Assembly: GCA_031002005.1 (NCBI GenBank)
Contig: CM061919.1
Coordinates: 39,335,088 to 39,399,087 of the forward strand
DNA: 64,000 bases
Direction: 5' to 3'
DNA from: Vandiemenella viatica
Lineage: Eukaryota > Arthropoda > Insecta > Orthoptera > Morabidae
Part shown: positions 1 through 11,620 of the stretch, in pieces
Numbering within the stretch: position 1 is the first letter of the stretch
Layout: each line of letters begins with the position of its first letter
Made by a program: the position numbers and the translations under genes
Notes under the pieces: generated by a model
The model's input: the letters and a program-made list of their open reading frames with translations, nothing else
The model's database searches: none
What the model was told of the DNA's origin: nothing

Positions 1-301
1 CATTTTTTGGTTGCATTTGCTATCACTTTTCTTTCTATATTACCAGGAAATGATTTCCTTTTGCTGCTTAATATGCTTCCATAGCTCACTGACACCACTT
101 TGGAAATTAAAAATTCACTGGAAAAACATTTCTGACAAGTTTCGTAAAGTTTATTTCACACAAAACTTAGAACTTGAAATATCACTTCAATGCACACTCT
201 TCGTAAACAAGAGTGTGCATCTTGAGTGACCAGTCTCCATTGCCATAGAATTAACCCCCAATATAAGTAAATTCCAAGAAACTTCCATAGCAAGCATAGC
301 A

Positions 302-830
302 ACAAAGTAAAATTTAAGACATTGGTTAAACTTGTTCACCTATATGTAGTATAGAAATCTTAGGTTTATAGCTTCATCTGGAACAAAGCAATTAAGCCAC
401 AAATATGTGACAGAATTTTTCATGTTTTTGTATTGTAATTAAATAAATACAGGGCAAAACATCAACATTAGATTTTTCTAATGATTTAGGGATGAAACCA
501 TATTTGTGTACCAAATTACTTGTTTCTAGGATTACTGGAAGAACAGTGGCATTTTGATTTTGGGGTGAACTTCCAAAGTAAGAAAAGGAAAGAAGTAAAA
601 TTTAACACATTAGTTAAACATAGTAAGCTCACTCCAAAATGAAAATACAGTTATTAGGGTAGAAAGAGATTTCACTTTAGGGGTAGGTATATGGAAATTT
701 ATGAGTTTCAGACTTTTCTTATAATATGAGGGTAAAATGTTATCTGTGTACAAAATATCAGCTTTCAACAGTTACAGGAAGTGCCTTAGAGTTTTGATGA
801 TTGTCAGTCAGTCAGTGAGTGTCAAAATCA
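302..830. repeat. Two diverged direct repeat units
   Basis: Two related blocks follow each other. Both begin with a phrase like AAGTAAAATTTAAGACATT (305 and 594) and later share a phrase like TGTGTACCAAATTACT...GGAAG...TTTTGAT (about 505 and 745). The second ends with a GTCAGTCAGTCAGTGAGTGT run near 805. A weaker third start lies near 868. No protein homology is visible, so this looks like interspersed repeat material. Confidence 0.45.
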
Positions 831-1269
831 CTGAAGTTTGCATCCAAATAACATCCAAACTAAGAATAGTAAAAAAAAATTAAATTTAGTATGTTTGCTA
901 AGATCGCTTATATCTATGCATAACAGAAATTTGAGACATGTAGCATGAATATGACAAAAGAAATTAAGGTTCAAAAATGGCCCAAATCGCTTCTAGAAAA
1001 TGGTAGAAAGTGCTGCTGTTGACACGACTTGGCAGGTGCACTACCATGCACCCAAATGGACATAGTAAAAAGGAAACAACCTGCCCGAGAGAGACATCCA
1101 CCATCAAGAAGTGAGGATTTTTGATGGTCACAGAAGAAAAGAATACACCCATGACATCATCCTGCAATATGCAACATATTGACATGAGAACACACATGAC
1201 AGGATGTAGTGAGCCAGAAAACATATTCTTTTATAAACAAAAAGTTAAATTTTAATACAGGTTACAATG

Positions 1270-2260
1270 ATAAGATAGCTGGAGATGGTCAGTGTGATGA
1301 TCATATAATTAATATGAAACTAGTTAAGAAACTTAATATGAATAATATATTCTACTGGAATGTGCAAGGTATAGTTGACAAAGTTGAGTTAGTGGAAATA
1401 TTAGTTTAAGAAAAGAAAATTGATATAATATGTATTTTTGAGCACTGGTTGCCATTTGAAGAATTAAAATGGCTAGCCATTCCAGATTTCAATCTGTCAA
1501 TTCACTTTAGTAGGAAAAGGGTAAAAGAGGAGTCTCAGTGATTTTTATAAGATATAAATTGCAAGTATATGAACTACCTAATGTTGACACAGATCTTGGA
1601 AATGAATGTATTTTTGAACTGTCACACATGTATTTAGAAAATATGAACATATTTTCACATTACTGAAAGTGAAAACATTGGTATTTATTTTGAAAAAATG
1701 GAAATTCTGCTAGCAACTCAGTTCTAGAAATTGTAACATAATTATATGTGCTGACTTCAATCTGGACTACAATTTAAGTGGACCAAATATAGATACCCTA
1801 TGCAGACTTTTTACTAGTTATGGCCTAAATATTCTTCTAGAAATTGTTATTACACATCCAGGGAATGTAAATGGAGGGACATGTATTCACTACTTTCCAT
1901 TGCTCAAGAACCCAATCTTCTATCATACAAACTGAATTATCTGATCACATTTCTCTCAGCACTTCTCTTGAATTCAGAAAAAAATCTCCAAGCAGATTAG
2001 AATAAATGTTCAGTATAGACAGATAAATGACACAAATACAGCAGATCAGATTTTTTTCCCTATTGTTTAAAGAATTCACTCTCAGATTAACATTCTTGAT
2101 AAATTCTCAGCTTTCTTTACAGACTTTATGAGGAGTGGTTATTACTCCTTCCCATTAAAAGTAGTAATCTGTTGAGATAAGCATAACAAAGTAAACAAAT
2201 GGTTCACTCCTAAGTAATTGGAATTAAAAAATATTTACATGGAAAATAAAGGGAAAATAC
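1270..2260 (+). mobile_element. LINE fragment: decayed endonuclease region of ORF2
   Basis: The translation, broken by several stops and shifts, shows an apurinic-type endonuclease of a non-LTR retrotransposon. Visible parts are a 'WNVQGI' start motif near 1358, 'IICIFEHWL' near 1425 (the catalytic glutamate motif), 'ICADFNLD' near 1745 (the GDFN motif), and 'LSDH'-like sequence near 1940. A linker resembling the 'KWFTPK' stretch before reverse transcriptase follows at about 2200. The reverse transcriptase is absent. The element is dead; the clade is unassigned within the Jockey/CR1-like group. Confidence 0.6.
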
Positions 2261-2382
2261 ACCCAACAGCATCACAAAACAACACAAAACAAATAAAACA
2301 CAATATTTCAGGCAAATCCCTTCTTCAAGTCAACAGATGTAAGTGGCTGGGCTTGCGCAGTACTAGCGTATGACGCAGCCAC

Positions 2383-3705
2383 TCATAGAATGCAAGAGAC
2401 CGTCGGAGGTGCTGGGGGGAGCAATGATAATATAACTGCGAGTACCTTTTCAAACCTATAAACGAGCCTTTCTTTTTTCTTTTTGTGCACAGCTGTTAAT
2501 TTTACTGTAGCAATTACAACTTTATGATCACTTATTCCTGTGGTGGTAGAAATGTCTGTGAATAATTCAGGCCTATTTGTAATGAGAATATCTAAAATGT
2601 TTTCGTTATTGCTGTGGCAACATGTTGGTTCAGTGACTAGATGCTCAAGATGAAGATCTGAGAATAATTTCACAGGATGTTTTATCCCCGCCACCAGTAA
2701 TGTGGACGTAATTAGTCCAGTCAATATATGGAAAGTTGAAGTCACCTCCTAGTATTATTGCATGATCTAAAAATTGATGAGCTATATTACTTACATTACT
2801 CCTTAATGCCTCAGCAATAGTTAGATCTGCATATGGTGGACAATAGAGAGTCTGTATTACAAGTTTTGTCCTAGCTATGTTTATTGTAATCCATACAATT
2901 TCACAGACCATATTGATATATATTTCGTTACATGACAGGTGAGAACTAACAGCTATAAATACACAACCTCCATTAGAATGCAACCTATCCATATGGAAAA
3001 CATTCATGCTATTGTTAAAAATTTCTGCTGAACTTATTTCCAGTTTTAATCAGCTTTCAGTAGCTAATAGAATATCTGCTTCTGTGGTACTAATAACGCT
3101 TTCAAGCTCAGGCTGTTTGTTCCAAACACTTGTATAGTAAATAATGGGTACTTTTAACAGTCGAGACTGATTTACACTACTCATAACATATGGTGCACTG
3201 CATTCACTATGAATCATGTGTGTAGTGCATATCTGATCTATCCAAGGGAACCCTACACAACTCTACCCCAGGGCGAAAATCTACGAATCAGCAGCCATGA
3301 TTGTCGCAGAAACGCCGCAGTCTCTGGTTTAGACCCTTGATTCGGCTCTGAACCAAAGGTCCAGTCAGTTTTAACTACAATGCTGCAGATAGTTAACTTA
3401 GTCGAAATCTTGTGGTCATCAACCACAGAGTTCACCCTTTGAGCAAGCTACCGGAAGGAAGAGAGGATACCCTCCGACCCAAGGTGACGAGCATCATTGG
3501 TGCCGACATGAGCTACAATCAGCAGCTTGCTACACCTTGTCTGTTCAATGGCATCCGGGATGGCCTGTTCCACATCTTGGATCAGACATCCTGGAATGCA
3601 CGATGAATGGATATTGGATTTTATCCCTGACCTGTTCGCCATGTCTCTAAGGAGCTCAATGAACCACCAAACATTGGAGCTACCTACCACCAGAATCCCC
3701 TTCAG
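2383..3705 (-). mobile_element. CR1-like LINE fragment: ORF1 esterase end and ORF2 endonuclease
   Basis: Read on the minus strand, 3690-3448 encodes a stretch with 'VGSSNVWW' and 'VAHVGTNDAR', resembling the SGNH/GDSL esterase-like domain found in ORF1 of CR1-group LINEs. Further on, 3007-2645 and 2745-2383 encode endonuclease pieces in two frames, with 'GGDFNFPYIDW', 'ILDILITNRPELFTD' and 'GISDHKVV'. These are the GDFN and SDH motifs of the family. A frameshift near 2700 separates the two pieces. The reverse transcriptase part is missing. A second, more decayed relative lies at 21960-24440. It is a fossil with no intact frame. Confidence 0.7.
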
Positions 3706-4442
3706 TGGTCGCTTTCAAAACATTCAAAGGTCTATCAATTTCTCCTAATTCACCTAAGTCATCAATGTTGACATCAATTTCTTTTTCTAATGCAATGTTG
3801 TTCGAATCGTCTCCATCATACAGTTTCTCTATGTATTCGTTACATCGGTTAACTCTTTCTTCTGAACTTAGATGATGTTTCTCATCAGCAGGTTTAATGT
3901 TTATACCTATTTTCTTCAGTTTTCCAAAATTCTGTTTGATCATCCTGTATGCCACACCTACTTTGCCTGTGATCATTTTCTATTCTGCTTCTTCACACTT
4001 CTCTAGCAATCATCTTTCTTTTGCTTCCTTGCATTTCCTGTTTATTTGATTTCTAAATTGTCTGCATTGCTTTCTTCCTGCTTCATCATGAGCATTTTTT
4101 TTACCTTCTCCTCTGATCCATCAGCTCCAAAATTTCTTCTGTGATCCACGGTTCTCAGGCAGCTTGTTCCCTAAAGCCTAATGTTTCTTTACAAGCTTTC
4201 ATTATTTCAGTCTTTAATGCATTCCATTCACCCTTGGTTGAGCTCCTTTCATAGTTACTTCTTAGACCCTAAGTCTACCATTTCTGGAAATTTTCTCTCG
4301 TGCTGGATTGTTTCAGTTTATTCACTTCCAGTCTGTTCTGCTTATACTGCATCCTTATTACCTTGAATTTCAGCCTGCACTTCGTTACTATCAAATAGGC
4401 TATTTGACAATATTAAAAAAATATTACAAATTGAACTCATTC
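3706..4442 (-). mobile_element. RTE-like LINE, middle part (linker before reverse transcriptase)
   Basis: On the minus strand a broken frame reads 'EPWITEEILELMDQRR' near 4150-4100 and continues to an open stretch at 3976-3680 with 'CNEYIEKLYD'. This pattern, a 'W-T-E-E-hydrophobic' helix followed by a 'Y-I-E-E-L-Y/F' helix, is typical of the linker between endonuclease and reverse transcriptase in RTE-type elements. The matching endonuclease lies at 14325-15374 on the same strand. The two pieces read in the expected order, so I infer one element split by the two insertions between them. The edge at 3706 is a fusion to a different LINE. Confidence 0.6.
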
Positions 4443-4771
4443 TCATAGATTAATGCTTCAGGAAGCTAATTTTATCAATTTTGAAAAGAAAAGTGGATTA
4501 TTTTTAATAAAAAAGCGAAATAAAAATTGTACTTTTCTTACCTCTGGTCACGTGACAGAAAACGCTCTAGGATTGGTGGTCGCTTGAGTGACGTTACACG
4601 TCTGTAAACGTTGCGGCTAGGAATGGAACGTTTCCTATTATCCAAGTTTTCAACTATTCTTGCTGGTCATTTCTTGTTATTAATGAAATTTCATTTTGAA
4701 TACAAAATCAAGAACATTATGTAAAAGCCTACAGCAGAAAAATAACGAAAATAGACGCCTTATTTGTGGGG
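4443..4771 (+). repeat. Left terminal inverted repeat
   Basis: Left arm of the long-TIR element. It pairs with 6579-6907. The best-conserved block runs from about 4600 (CGTCTGTAAACG) to the inner end at 4771. Confidence 0.7.
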
Positions 4772-5469
4772 TTAGCTATAGAAAAAAAACCTGACTTTTA
4801 TTCTACTGAGCTTAAAAATGTAACAGCTTCTATTTGAGACTCATTTACATTTAAATTGAAAGTTAGAGATTGATTGTTTTGCGTTAGCAAACCATATGTC
4901 GGAAAATTCTGTACTCGAAATTTGTGCAGTCATGCTGAAAACAAGGAAAAGTTGTATGGGTGTCGCAAATATGCGCAAACAAATTAAGGTATTTCTTGTA
5001 GCTAATAAGCAGCTCTTTCAAATAAATATAGTAAGAGATCGGTATAATGTGGTATAATGAACTAAAACTCAACATGAAATTGACTCAGTAGGTTTTTTTT
5101 TTTTAATTAAAAATAATCTCATTCTGTTTTAATGATGCTTTTGTATCACGGAAAAAACATGCGTAAACTTACCTTGAAGCTCGCCAAAAGCAATAGCAAC
5201 ACACAAATCACTACTAACACGCAGAAATACAGCGTAATCATCGACCAAACTCAATGGATTAGCGCGGCCGACTGAAGCGTTTGTTCAGTGGATCACAGGA
5301 AGCCATTGTTCAAACTATTTTTTGTTAGGCGTGAATTCGTTGAAATTAAACCTTTGTTCCGAGAAGTATGGTTCATCTACTTTGAATATAAATAACTATT
5401 TTTCCTGTGTAGACAATTATCAAAACTGACCTTTGCCCCACTAGATTTAGAAAATATCACACTGTGCGG

Positions 5470-5530
5470 CGTCCTCCCGGATGCGAGGCCAGAGCGTTAA
5501 CTGCTCACTCACCACGCTCGGAACAACTGG
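5470..5530 (-). other. tRNA-like segment
   Basis: The minus strand reads GTGGTGAGTGAGCAGTTAAC followed by CTCTGGCCTCGCATCCGGG. This resembles the D-arm and anticodon region of a tRNA-derived SINE head. No acceptor stem closes, so it is not a functional tRNA gene. Confidence 0.35.
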
Positions 5531-5703
5531 ATGTTGTGGGCCATTTTTCTTAATTGCAGATGAAAGATTATGGATAAATAATATTTTTTGTCAGTAAAAC
5601 TGAATTTTTTGTTTATTCATTTATCTACCTCGTTTCACTTCATCTCACATGAAAAAACTGTGAAGTGTTCACTATTAAAATAAAGAGAAGCAATTAAGAA
5701 GTA

Positions 5704-5775
5704 GTGTCAGGATAGCTGCGTGATTGAAGAGTGGTAATGGAATTCAGAACGTCCTACGTTCGAAGAACCTTGGTT
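5704..5775 (+). other. tRNA-like segment with A- and B-box-like motifs
   Basis: GGATAGCTGCGTGATTGAAG (A-box-like) is followed about 40 nt later by TACGTTCGAAGAACC (B-box-like), the spacing of an internal RNA polymerase III promoter. It probably belongs to a SINE head captured in the long-TIR element. Confidence 0.35.
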
Positions 5776-6394
5776 GGGATAATATTTTTTGTGTGAATTT
5801 TTTTCGGTATTTGTTTGCTGTTTTTTGCACTACCATGTTTTTATTTGAAGAATTCATAATAGTTGCTAAGCGTCGTGCAAGTGTTTGAAACAAATTGCTA
5901 CCATACATGAAAAGTTTTTATTTTTAAACTTACCAGAGAGAGAATATCATGCAAAAAATACAGGTGCACGGCCGTGAACAATGGAATTTATTTTAGACAT
6001 GACATCACATGTAGAAATTTCATGCTAATCTTGCAACAGTTCCGTAACACTTTGTGTCCTTTTCGTTGGAATTTTTACGTGACTATACAACTGTAGGTTA
6101 CCTTCCTGACATAACTGCGTCTATTAGGCTATATTTACTTTTAATGTGCAAGTCATTTTCATTAAAAAACTTTTTTCGGTGTGCAAGTAACGTCCAATTT
6201 CCTTTTTGAAATCTTCTTTGGTTGTTTCAAATGGTTGTAATTCACTTGTTATCCAAAAATTTGTGAAGCCTTCAGAAAAAGAAAAGAAAAATTAAATTGA
6301 TTTTCTGGTGGATTTTCGGTAAAAAATTATTATGCAATGCAACCAACAGCAACTAGTATCCAAATAAAATGACAAAAGAAAACCAACTGAAAAT

Positions 6395-6485
6395 ATTCGG
6401 AAGCGAGGATCGAACCTCAGGACCAACCCTAATAATTCTCGCCTTAAACAATGTATTACATTTACTCTACGAAATTGCGGTATAA
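6395..6485 (-). other. tRNA-like segment with B box
   Basis: The minus strand contains TTAAGGCGAGAATTATTAGG and then TGAGGTTCGATCCTCGC, a close match to a B box (GGTTCGANNCC). An A-box-like region is degenerate. This is likely a tRNA-derived SINE remnant inside the long-TIR element. Confidence 0.4.
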
Positions 6486-6578
6486 ATGAGATTCACAGAA
6501 AATCGTAAGTGACTTTGTTGCAATATCAAATTGAAGTTGTTACATTTTTAAGCTACACAGAATAAAACTCAGTGGTTG

Positions 6579-6907
6579 CCCACAAATAAGGCGTCTACTT
6601 TCAATATTTTTTCCGCTGTAGGCTTTTCCAAATTGTTTTCGATTTTATATTCAAAACGAACCTTCATTAATAACAAGAAATAACCAGCAACAAACAATAC
6701 AAAATAGTTGAAAACTTGGGTAATAGGAAACGCTCCATTCCCAGCGGCAGCGTTTACAGACGGGTGACGTCACGACTGCCGTTGCACGCGCCAGGCAGCA
6801 AATGAGCGTTTTGGCGGGCTTTTAAATTCATTAAATTTTAACTTTGATTTTTTCGCAAAATAATGCACTTTTGTCAAAAAATCTCTTCACTCGATGAATA
6901 AGGAGTA
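6579..6907 (-). repeat. Right terminal inverted repeat
   Basis: Right arm of the long-TIR element, inverted relative to 4443-4771. It ends abruptly at the Gypsy LTR start at 6908, so its true outer end may lie beyond that insertion. Confidence 0.65.
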
Positions 6908-7624
6908 TGTTAGGGTTCTTATGGTGGTTTGATTACTGATTAATTAATTAAAAAATCCACCAAACAGGTTATGTTTGAAGATGTCTGTTTTATTGTGATC
7001 CAAACAACAAGTCAGCGATATTCACTAGTATAGGTACAATACAGAGATGCACAGTCGCAAACTCAACTGAATGATTGAAACTCTCTGTAACACTGAATAC
7101 TGTCAACTAAACTGACTTACTAACTGAATGAATGAATTTCTCTGTCCAGGCGATCTGTTTATATAGTCTTTATCGAAATTACGAGAATTCTTCAAAGGCA
7201 TCCGCCCGATATTTCTCGATCATTAACAATCACTCAAACAATCTAACATATTAAAAACAATCGGAATTAATACAAAATTAATTAACAACATTACAAAATG
7301 ATCAGAAATGGTAATTATAGATACTTAAATACAAAATTATTTACAGAAATCCTTTCAAACGGTAGAAAATTGTCCTGTAGACATCGTAACTTACATTAAT
7401 ACATGGAATTACAAACATTTAAGAAATTCTCTTGCATCATTCGGTTCTTAAACATATTAAATGGCCTTTGAATAATTTTCTTACCTAAAACAAAGTCTAT
7501 ATACACTGATTTACAAGAAATTACAAAACAAACATATCAAATCACTTTCAACCAAACATTAGCTCACTACAAATACTTCATACAGTACAATGCTATTCAA
7601 AATTCAGGTATTAGGGCTGTTACA
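6908..7624 (-). repeat. 3' LTR (relative to the element's transcription)
   Basis: 717 bp, written on the plus strand as TGTTAGGGTT...GGGCTGTTACA, so the sense strand starts TGTAACAGCC and ends CCCTAACA, canonical TG...CA. A TATA-like box (7158-7165) and an AATAAA (6989-6994) are present on the minus strand. Confidence 0.95.
6989..6994 (-). terminator. Polyadenylation signal AATAAA in the LTR
   Basis: The minus strand reads AATAAA about 165 nt downstream of the LTR TATA-like box, a plausible R/U5 polyadenylation signal. The same hexamer occurs in the other LTR. Confidence 0.5.
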
Positions 7625-7637
7625 ACCCCTCCCCAGG
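7625..7637 (-). other. Polypurine tract
   Basis: The minus strand reads CCTGGGGAGGGGT immediately next to the 3' LTR. A G-rich purine run abutting the LTR is the plus-strand primer site in LTR retrotransposons. Confidence 0.8.
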
Positions 7638-8211
7638 ATTCACTTAATTTTACATAGTTAAAATTGATTGAATCCGTCACGAATCTGAGCAGGTTGAATG
7701 TACACATAATGCCAACACAAACAGGTTAGAATCAATCAACCATAATGACTTTACAATGAACAAATACAATTCTTCATACAACATCTGCACATAGTCCATG
7801 ACACTGATTTTGTTTACAATAATTGTCTTTTCTCAGATCCAATCATTTTTTCAGTTACTGTTTTTACACAACAAACGTTCAATGTCATCACCTTAAGTCA
7901 CAATTATTTTCACACCAAATTACACACTTGATATCTGCTTGTTAATGACAACAGTCTGTTTACATTTTACAGCTGATAATTTGTCAACACAATGTAGAAA
8001 GTCACAACATCATGAAAACCCCAAAAGTTTCTACACAAAACTGTCACAAATTGCTTTATACAGTGAAATGTTTACATCTTAAACATTCAGTATTATTACA
8101 TCTGCATCTGAACTTAAGTACTCACACAAACTATTTACATGCATCAATTGACAAACTTATTTACAAAATTAGATATTTACACATATAGTGGCACACTTCA
8201 TAAGTGACCAC
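7638..8211 (-). other. Non-coding stretch between pol and 3' LTR
   Basis: About 570 bp of AT-rich sequence with no open frame resembling an envelope gene. It is untranslated sequence of the Gypsy element. Confidence 0.7.
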
Positions 8212-10490
8212 TTATTCATAAAAGGGTTTTAGGGCTTCAACATTATACACACCCTTACATTTACCACTCTCAGGGTCTATTAGCTCATAAGAGTTTTTCC
8301 TTGGTATAGACTCTATCCTGAAAGGGCCTTCAAACAAACGGTTAAACTTACGAGTTTCTTGTCGCAAAGCTGATGACTTACTATGAACTTCAACTAACAC
8401 CAAATCACCCACTTTATATTCTATACACTTCTGACCTTCATCATGCTTTTTCTTTCTCCTTGTTGCCTTCTCCTTTAAATTTTTAAGAGCTAAAGCCACC
8501 TTTTCCTCATAGTTGAAACTCTTTCTATTTGGAAAACTAACACATTCTCGAATTAATCTGTTAGCCGGTTTCTTAAACATCAGCTCAATGGGTGGTATTT
8601 CAGTTGTATCACTAGGTATAGAGTTAATTACATTTTCAAAATTTTCTACTTCACATGCCCACTTACTGTGTTGGTCTGTACAATATGTCCTAAACCAACG
8701 TCCTATTTCCCTCATTAGGCGTTCTACGGGATTTCCTGCTGGATGATAAGCAGAAGTATGTATAACCTCTATCCCTTCTTGTTCAAGTTTTTCTGTCCAC
8801 ACTTTACTAGTGAATTGCGGGGCATTGTCCGAAAGCACCCTCTTAGGTTTACCTACCTTTTGACAATATTCATCAATCACTTTTCTAACCAAAATTTTAG
8901 CCGTAGACTTCTTTACAGGGTAAAGTTTAACGAATTTGGAAAAAACATCAAATAAAACTAAAACCTGGGTCACCCCTCCCCGAGACATGGGTAGGGGGCC
9001 AAGAACATCAGCAGAAACTAATTCCAATACACTACTTGGGATGATATTTTGCATTTTCCCCACTCGTTTAACACTATCTACTTTAGATCTTTGGCACACT
9101 TGACAAGATTTTAATAGCTTGGAAATCTTCCTTCTCATATTATAGAAATATGTATCTTCCCTTAACACTCGGTAACACTTGGATGGCCCATAATGCCCAT
9201 AACTATAGTGGTGATGCCAAACAATTTTTTCAACCAAACTTTCTGGAAGCCATAACTTCCAACCATCTTCATCTTCACTAGTCCTTCTAAACAATACTCC
9301 CCCATGCAAAGTATAATATTTCTGAAGCTTATCTCTGTGTTCTGGGCTATCAAGATTAGTTTTTACTTCTGCTATAGCTACATCTTTGTCCTGTTCCTCT
9401 TTGATTTGTCTCAAGGAATACTTAACCTCAGTTTCATACGGTACTCCTTTTAGATAAGCAATTCTAACCTCAGTCTGTGGTCCTAGACATCGCTTTTCGG
9501 AATCTAGACCTAACGGTAGACGTGACAAAGCATCTGCAACTTGATTTTTACTAGCAGGTCTATACCGAATCTCTAAATTATATTCCTGCAGAACCAATGC
9601 CCAACGGGTTAACCGACTGTGGACTAACTTACATTCTAATAAAAATGAAAGAGCCTTATGGTCTGTATATACAATAATTTTTCTACCTAACAGTAGGTAC
9701 CTAAACTTAGTCAAACCCCACAAAATAGATAAGGCCTCCCTTTCCGTAATTGTGTATCTAGTTTCAGCTGGTTGTAGTTTTCTACTGGCAAAGGCAATAG
9801 TCCTAAAATCTGGTTCTCCATTGATTTCCACTTCCTGGAAGACATGTACTCCTAAACCGTAGTCAGAACTATCTGCGGCAAGGCAAAAATCTAGATCCCA
9901 ATCTGGATAATAGAGGATATTGGAATTACATAAGTCATCTTTGATTTTTTGAAAATCTCTTTCACATTCTGAGGACCACACCCACCTGACACTTGTTTTA
10001 ACCAAATCTCTTAAGGCTGGACTATTTAAGGCTTGTCCCTGAAGAAATCTCCTATAGTATTCACACAATCCAAAGAAACTCTGTAGTTGTTTCTTATCTC
10101 TAGGTCGGGGAAAATTCTTAATGGCATTTATTTTATCATTACTAGGCAAGATCCCCTGTGGTGTAATACGATGGCCCAAAAATTCAACCTCTTTTTGCAA
10201 AAATGTACATTTCTTTAACTTAATAGTCATACCCCCCTTTCTCAATGCTTCTAAAACTTTTCTAAGTAGCACCCAATGTTCCTCAAGTGTTTCTGACATT
10301 ATAAGAATATCGTCTACGTATATCTCTACTTGTTCAAGCAATTCCTTTCCTAACACACTATCCAAAGCACGAATAAAGGTGGCCACTGAAATATTTAACC
10401 CAAATGGTAACACTCGAAAATTATAACAACGGCCATCAAATAGAAAGGCAGTGTATTTCCGGGACTTCTTCCTGAAAGCGGGACTTGCCA
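8212..10490 (-). CDS. pol: Gypsy pol, downstream part: reverse transcriptase, RNase H, integrase
   Basis: An open frame of about 759 codons. Reverse transcriptase continues from the upstream frame, with 'LPFGLN' near residue 28 and the catalytic 'YVDD' at residues 58-61. RNase H spans roughly residues 195-330; its acidic residues are visible in 'AADSSDYG', 'EREAL', 'YTDHKAL' and 'QVADALSR'. Integrase follows, with an HHCC-type zinc module ('HHHYSYGHYG' ... 'CQVCQ') near residues 425-480. A complete D,D-35-E core is seen in 'SADVLGPL', 'LSDNAPQF' and 'NPVERLMREI'. The C-terminal part includes 'FEGPFRI', the GPY/F-type module. No chromodomain is seen. The order RT-RH-IN is diagnostic for Ty3/Gypsy. 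The frame is shifted by one base relative to the protease/RT start upstream. Confidence 0.93.
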
Positions 10491-11609
10491 ATAGGACGCA
10501 GTCAGATCGATAGACGAAATATATCTTTTACCTTTAAACCTGTGCAACAACTCACTGATAGGTGGAGGATGATCCCGTTCTGTTACTAAATGCTTGTTTA
10601 ATGTGCGAGCATCAAGAACTAGTCGCACAGAATTGTCCGGTTTTATTACCACAACCAAGGGATTATTGTAAGGACTCCTTGACCTCTCTATTACCCCCCA
10701 CTCTAACATTCGATTTATCTCCTTATTCACTTCATCTCTTTTGGTCAAAGGGATTGGATATGGCTTAATAAAGAAAGGCTCTTCAGACTTTACAGTAAGC
10801 TTGCACTCATAATTTTTGATCAGACCTGGTTTGTCAGAAAATACGTCCCTATATTCTTCAATTAGACATTTCAGCGTTTCTTGTTGGTCTGACGGTAATA
10901 GTTTCATACTGTTTGGGTAATTAATAACGTTTCCTTCGCTTATCTCCTGACCTTCAATCAGACTATTAATCTCACTACTCTGCCTTAACACATTTACACA
11001 AATCTGTTGTAATAGTTCGTCACAAACTCTAGCTACACCAGCATCCTTATATTTAACTCTCACATGATCTACTTCTTGTATGCCTTTCCAACCAGTCTTC
11101 TCAAAATCAACCCAGTATTCCCCACTGTCTAATTTAATCCGTAAGTTACCTTCTCCACAGTCTACCAAAGCCTTTACTTTTGTAAGCCAATCCATGCCTA
11201 AAATGCAATTAACATTCAACTTAGGGACTACATACATGGGTATTTCTACATTTACAGTCCCCATACACCCTTCCATCAACATTTCCTGCCTAATTCTCTT
11301 ACTTCGAGAACCAGTAGCAGTAATAACAGTCATACTACTAACGGGTAACACTTCAATTTGATGGGTGCTTTCAATTTCATTAAATAATCCCTCAGCAAGG
11401 CAAGAAACCTGTGACCCGGTATCAATGAGAGCATCTATTTGTTTATTAAAAGCATTAATTTGCACTATGGGAACTTTATCTAAAACTTCATCCTTATCCT
11501 CCACCTCTTCCAATAAATCTTCTCTGGGATTATTCATAAAAATGGTATTAACTCTATAGCAGTTGGTACCTGGACCCACCTTCTTGTCCACCACTGCGGG
11601 GCCCATCAC
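10395..11609 (-). CDS. pol: Gypsy pol, upstream part: protease and start of reverse transcriptase
   Basis: The frame opens just after the gag stop, in a different frame, so a ribosomal frameshift or reinitiation would be needed to make pol. An aspartic protease is marked by 'DTGSQ' at residues 63-66 and 'ILGMDWL' further on. Reverse transcriptase begins with 'EWGVIERSRSPYNNPLVVV' and 'VRLVLDARTLN' and reaches the 'DLTASYWQVPL' motif (first catalytic aspartate). There the frame is lost near 10470-10490 and the downstream part continues in another frame. A single-base change explains the break. All catalytic motifs before and after it are intact. Confidence 0.9.
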   Translation of the reverse strand: MMGPAVVDKKVGPGTNCYRVNTIFMNNPREDLLEEVEDKDEVLDKVPIVQINAFNKQIDALIDTGSQVSCLAEGLFNEIESTHQIEVLPVSSMTVITATGSRSKRIRQEMLMEGCMGTVNVEIPMYVVPKLNVNCILGMDWLTKVKALVDCGEGNLRIKLDSGEYWVDFEKTGWKGIQEVDHVRVKYKDAGVARVCDELLQQICVNVLRQSSEINSLIEGQEISEGNVINYPNSMKLLPSDQQETLKCLIEEYRDVFSDKPGLIKNYECKLTVKSEEPFFIKPYPIPLTKRDEVNKEINRMLEWGVIERSRSPYNNPLVVVIKPDNSVRLVLDARTLNKHLVTERDHPPPISELLHRFKGKRYISSIDLTASYWQVPLSGRSPGNTLPFYLMAVVIIFECYHLG

Positions 11610-11620
11610 AGGGGTGGTCT

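Larger units (their letters stand above)
4443..6907. mobile_element. 2.5-kb DNA element with ~330-bp terminal inverted repeats, superfamily unknown
   Basis: Sequence at 4443-4771 recurs in inverted orientation at 6579-6907. Matching landmarks are TTTCCTATTAYCCAAG, TTTCTTGTTATTAATGAA and GACGCCTTATTTGTGGG at the inner edge. Identity is high at the inner edge and falls off outward. No transposase-like reading frame is visible in the 1.8-kb interior, so the element is non-autonomous or gutted. The interior carries at least three tRNA-like pieces. The Gypsy element is inserted at or just inside its right end, which hides any target-site duplication. Confidence 0.65.

Noticed and set aside
5704..5775. 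Functional tRNA gene
   Set aside because: Box-like motifs are present, but no closing acceptor stem or clear anticodon arm can be drawn.
7638..8211. Envelope gene of the Gypsy element
   Set aside because: No open frame of useful length, signal peptide or membrane segment between pol and the 3' LTR.
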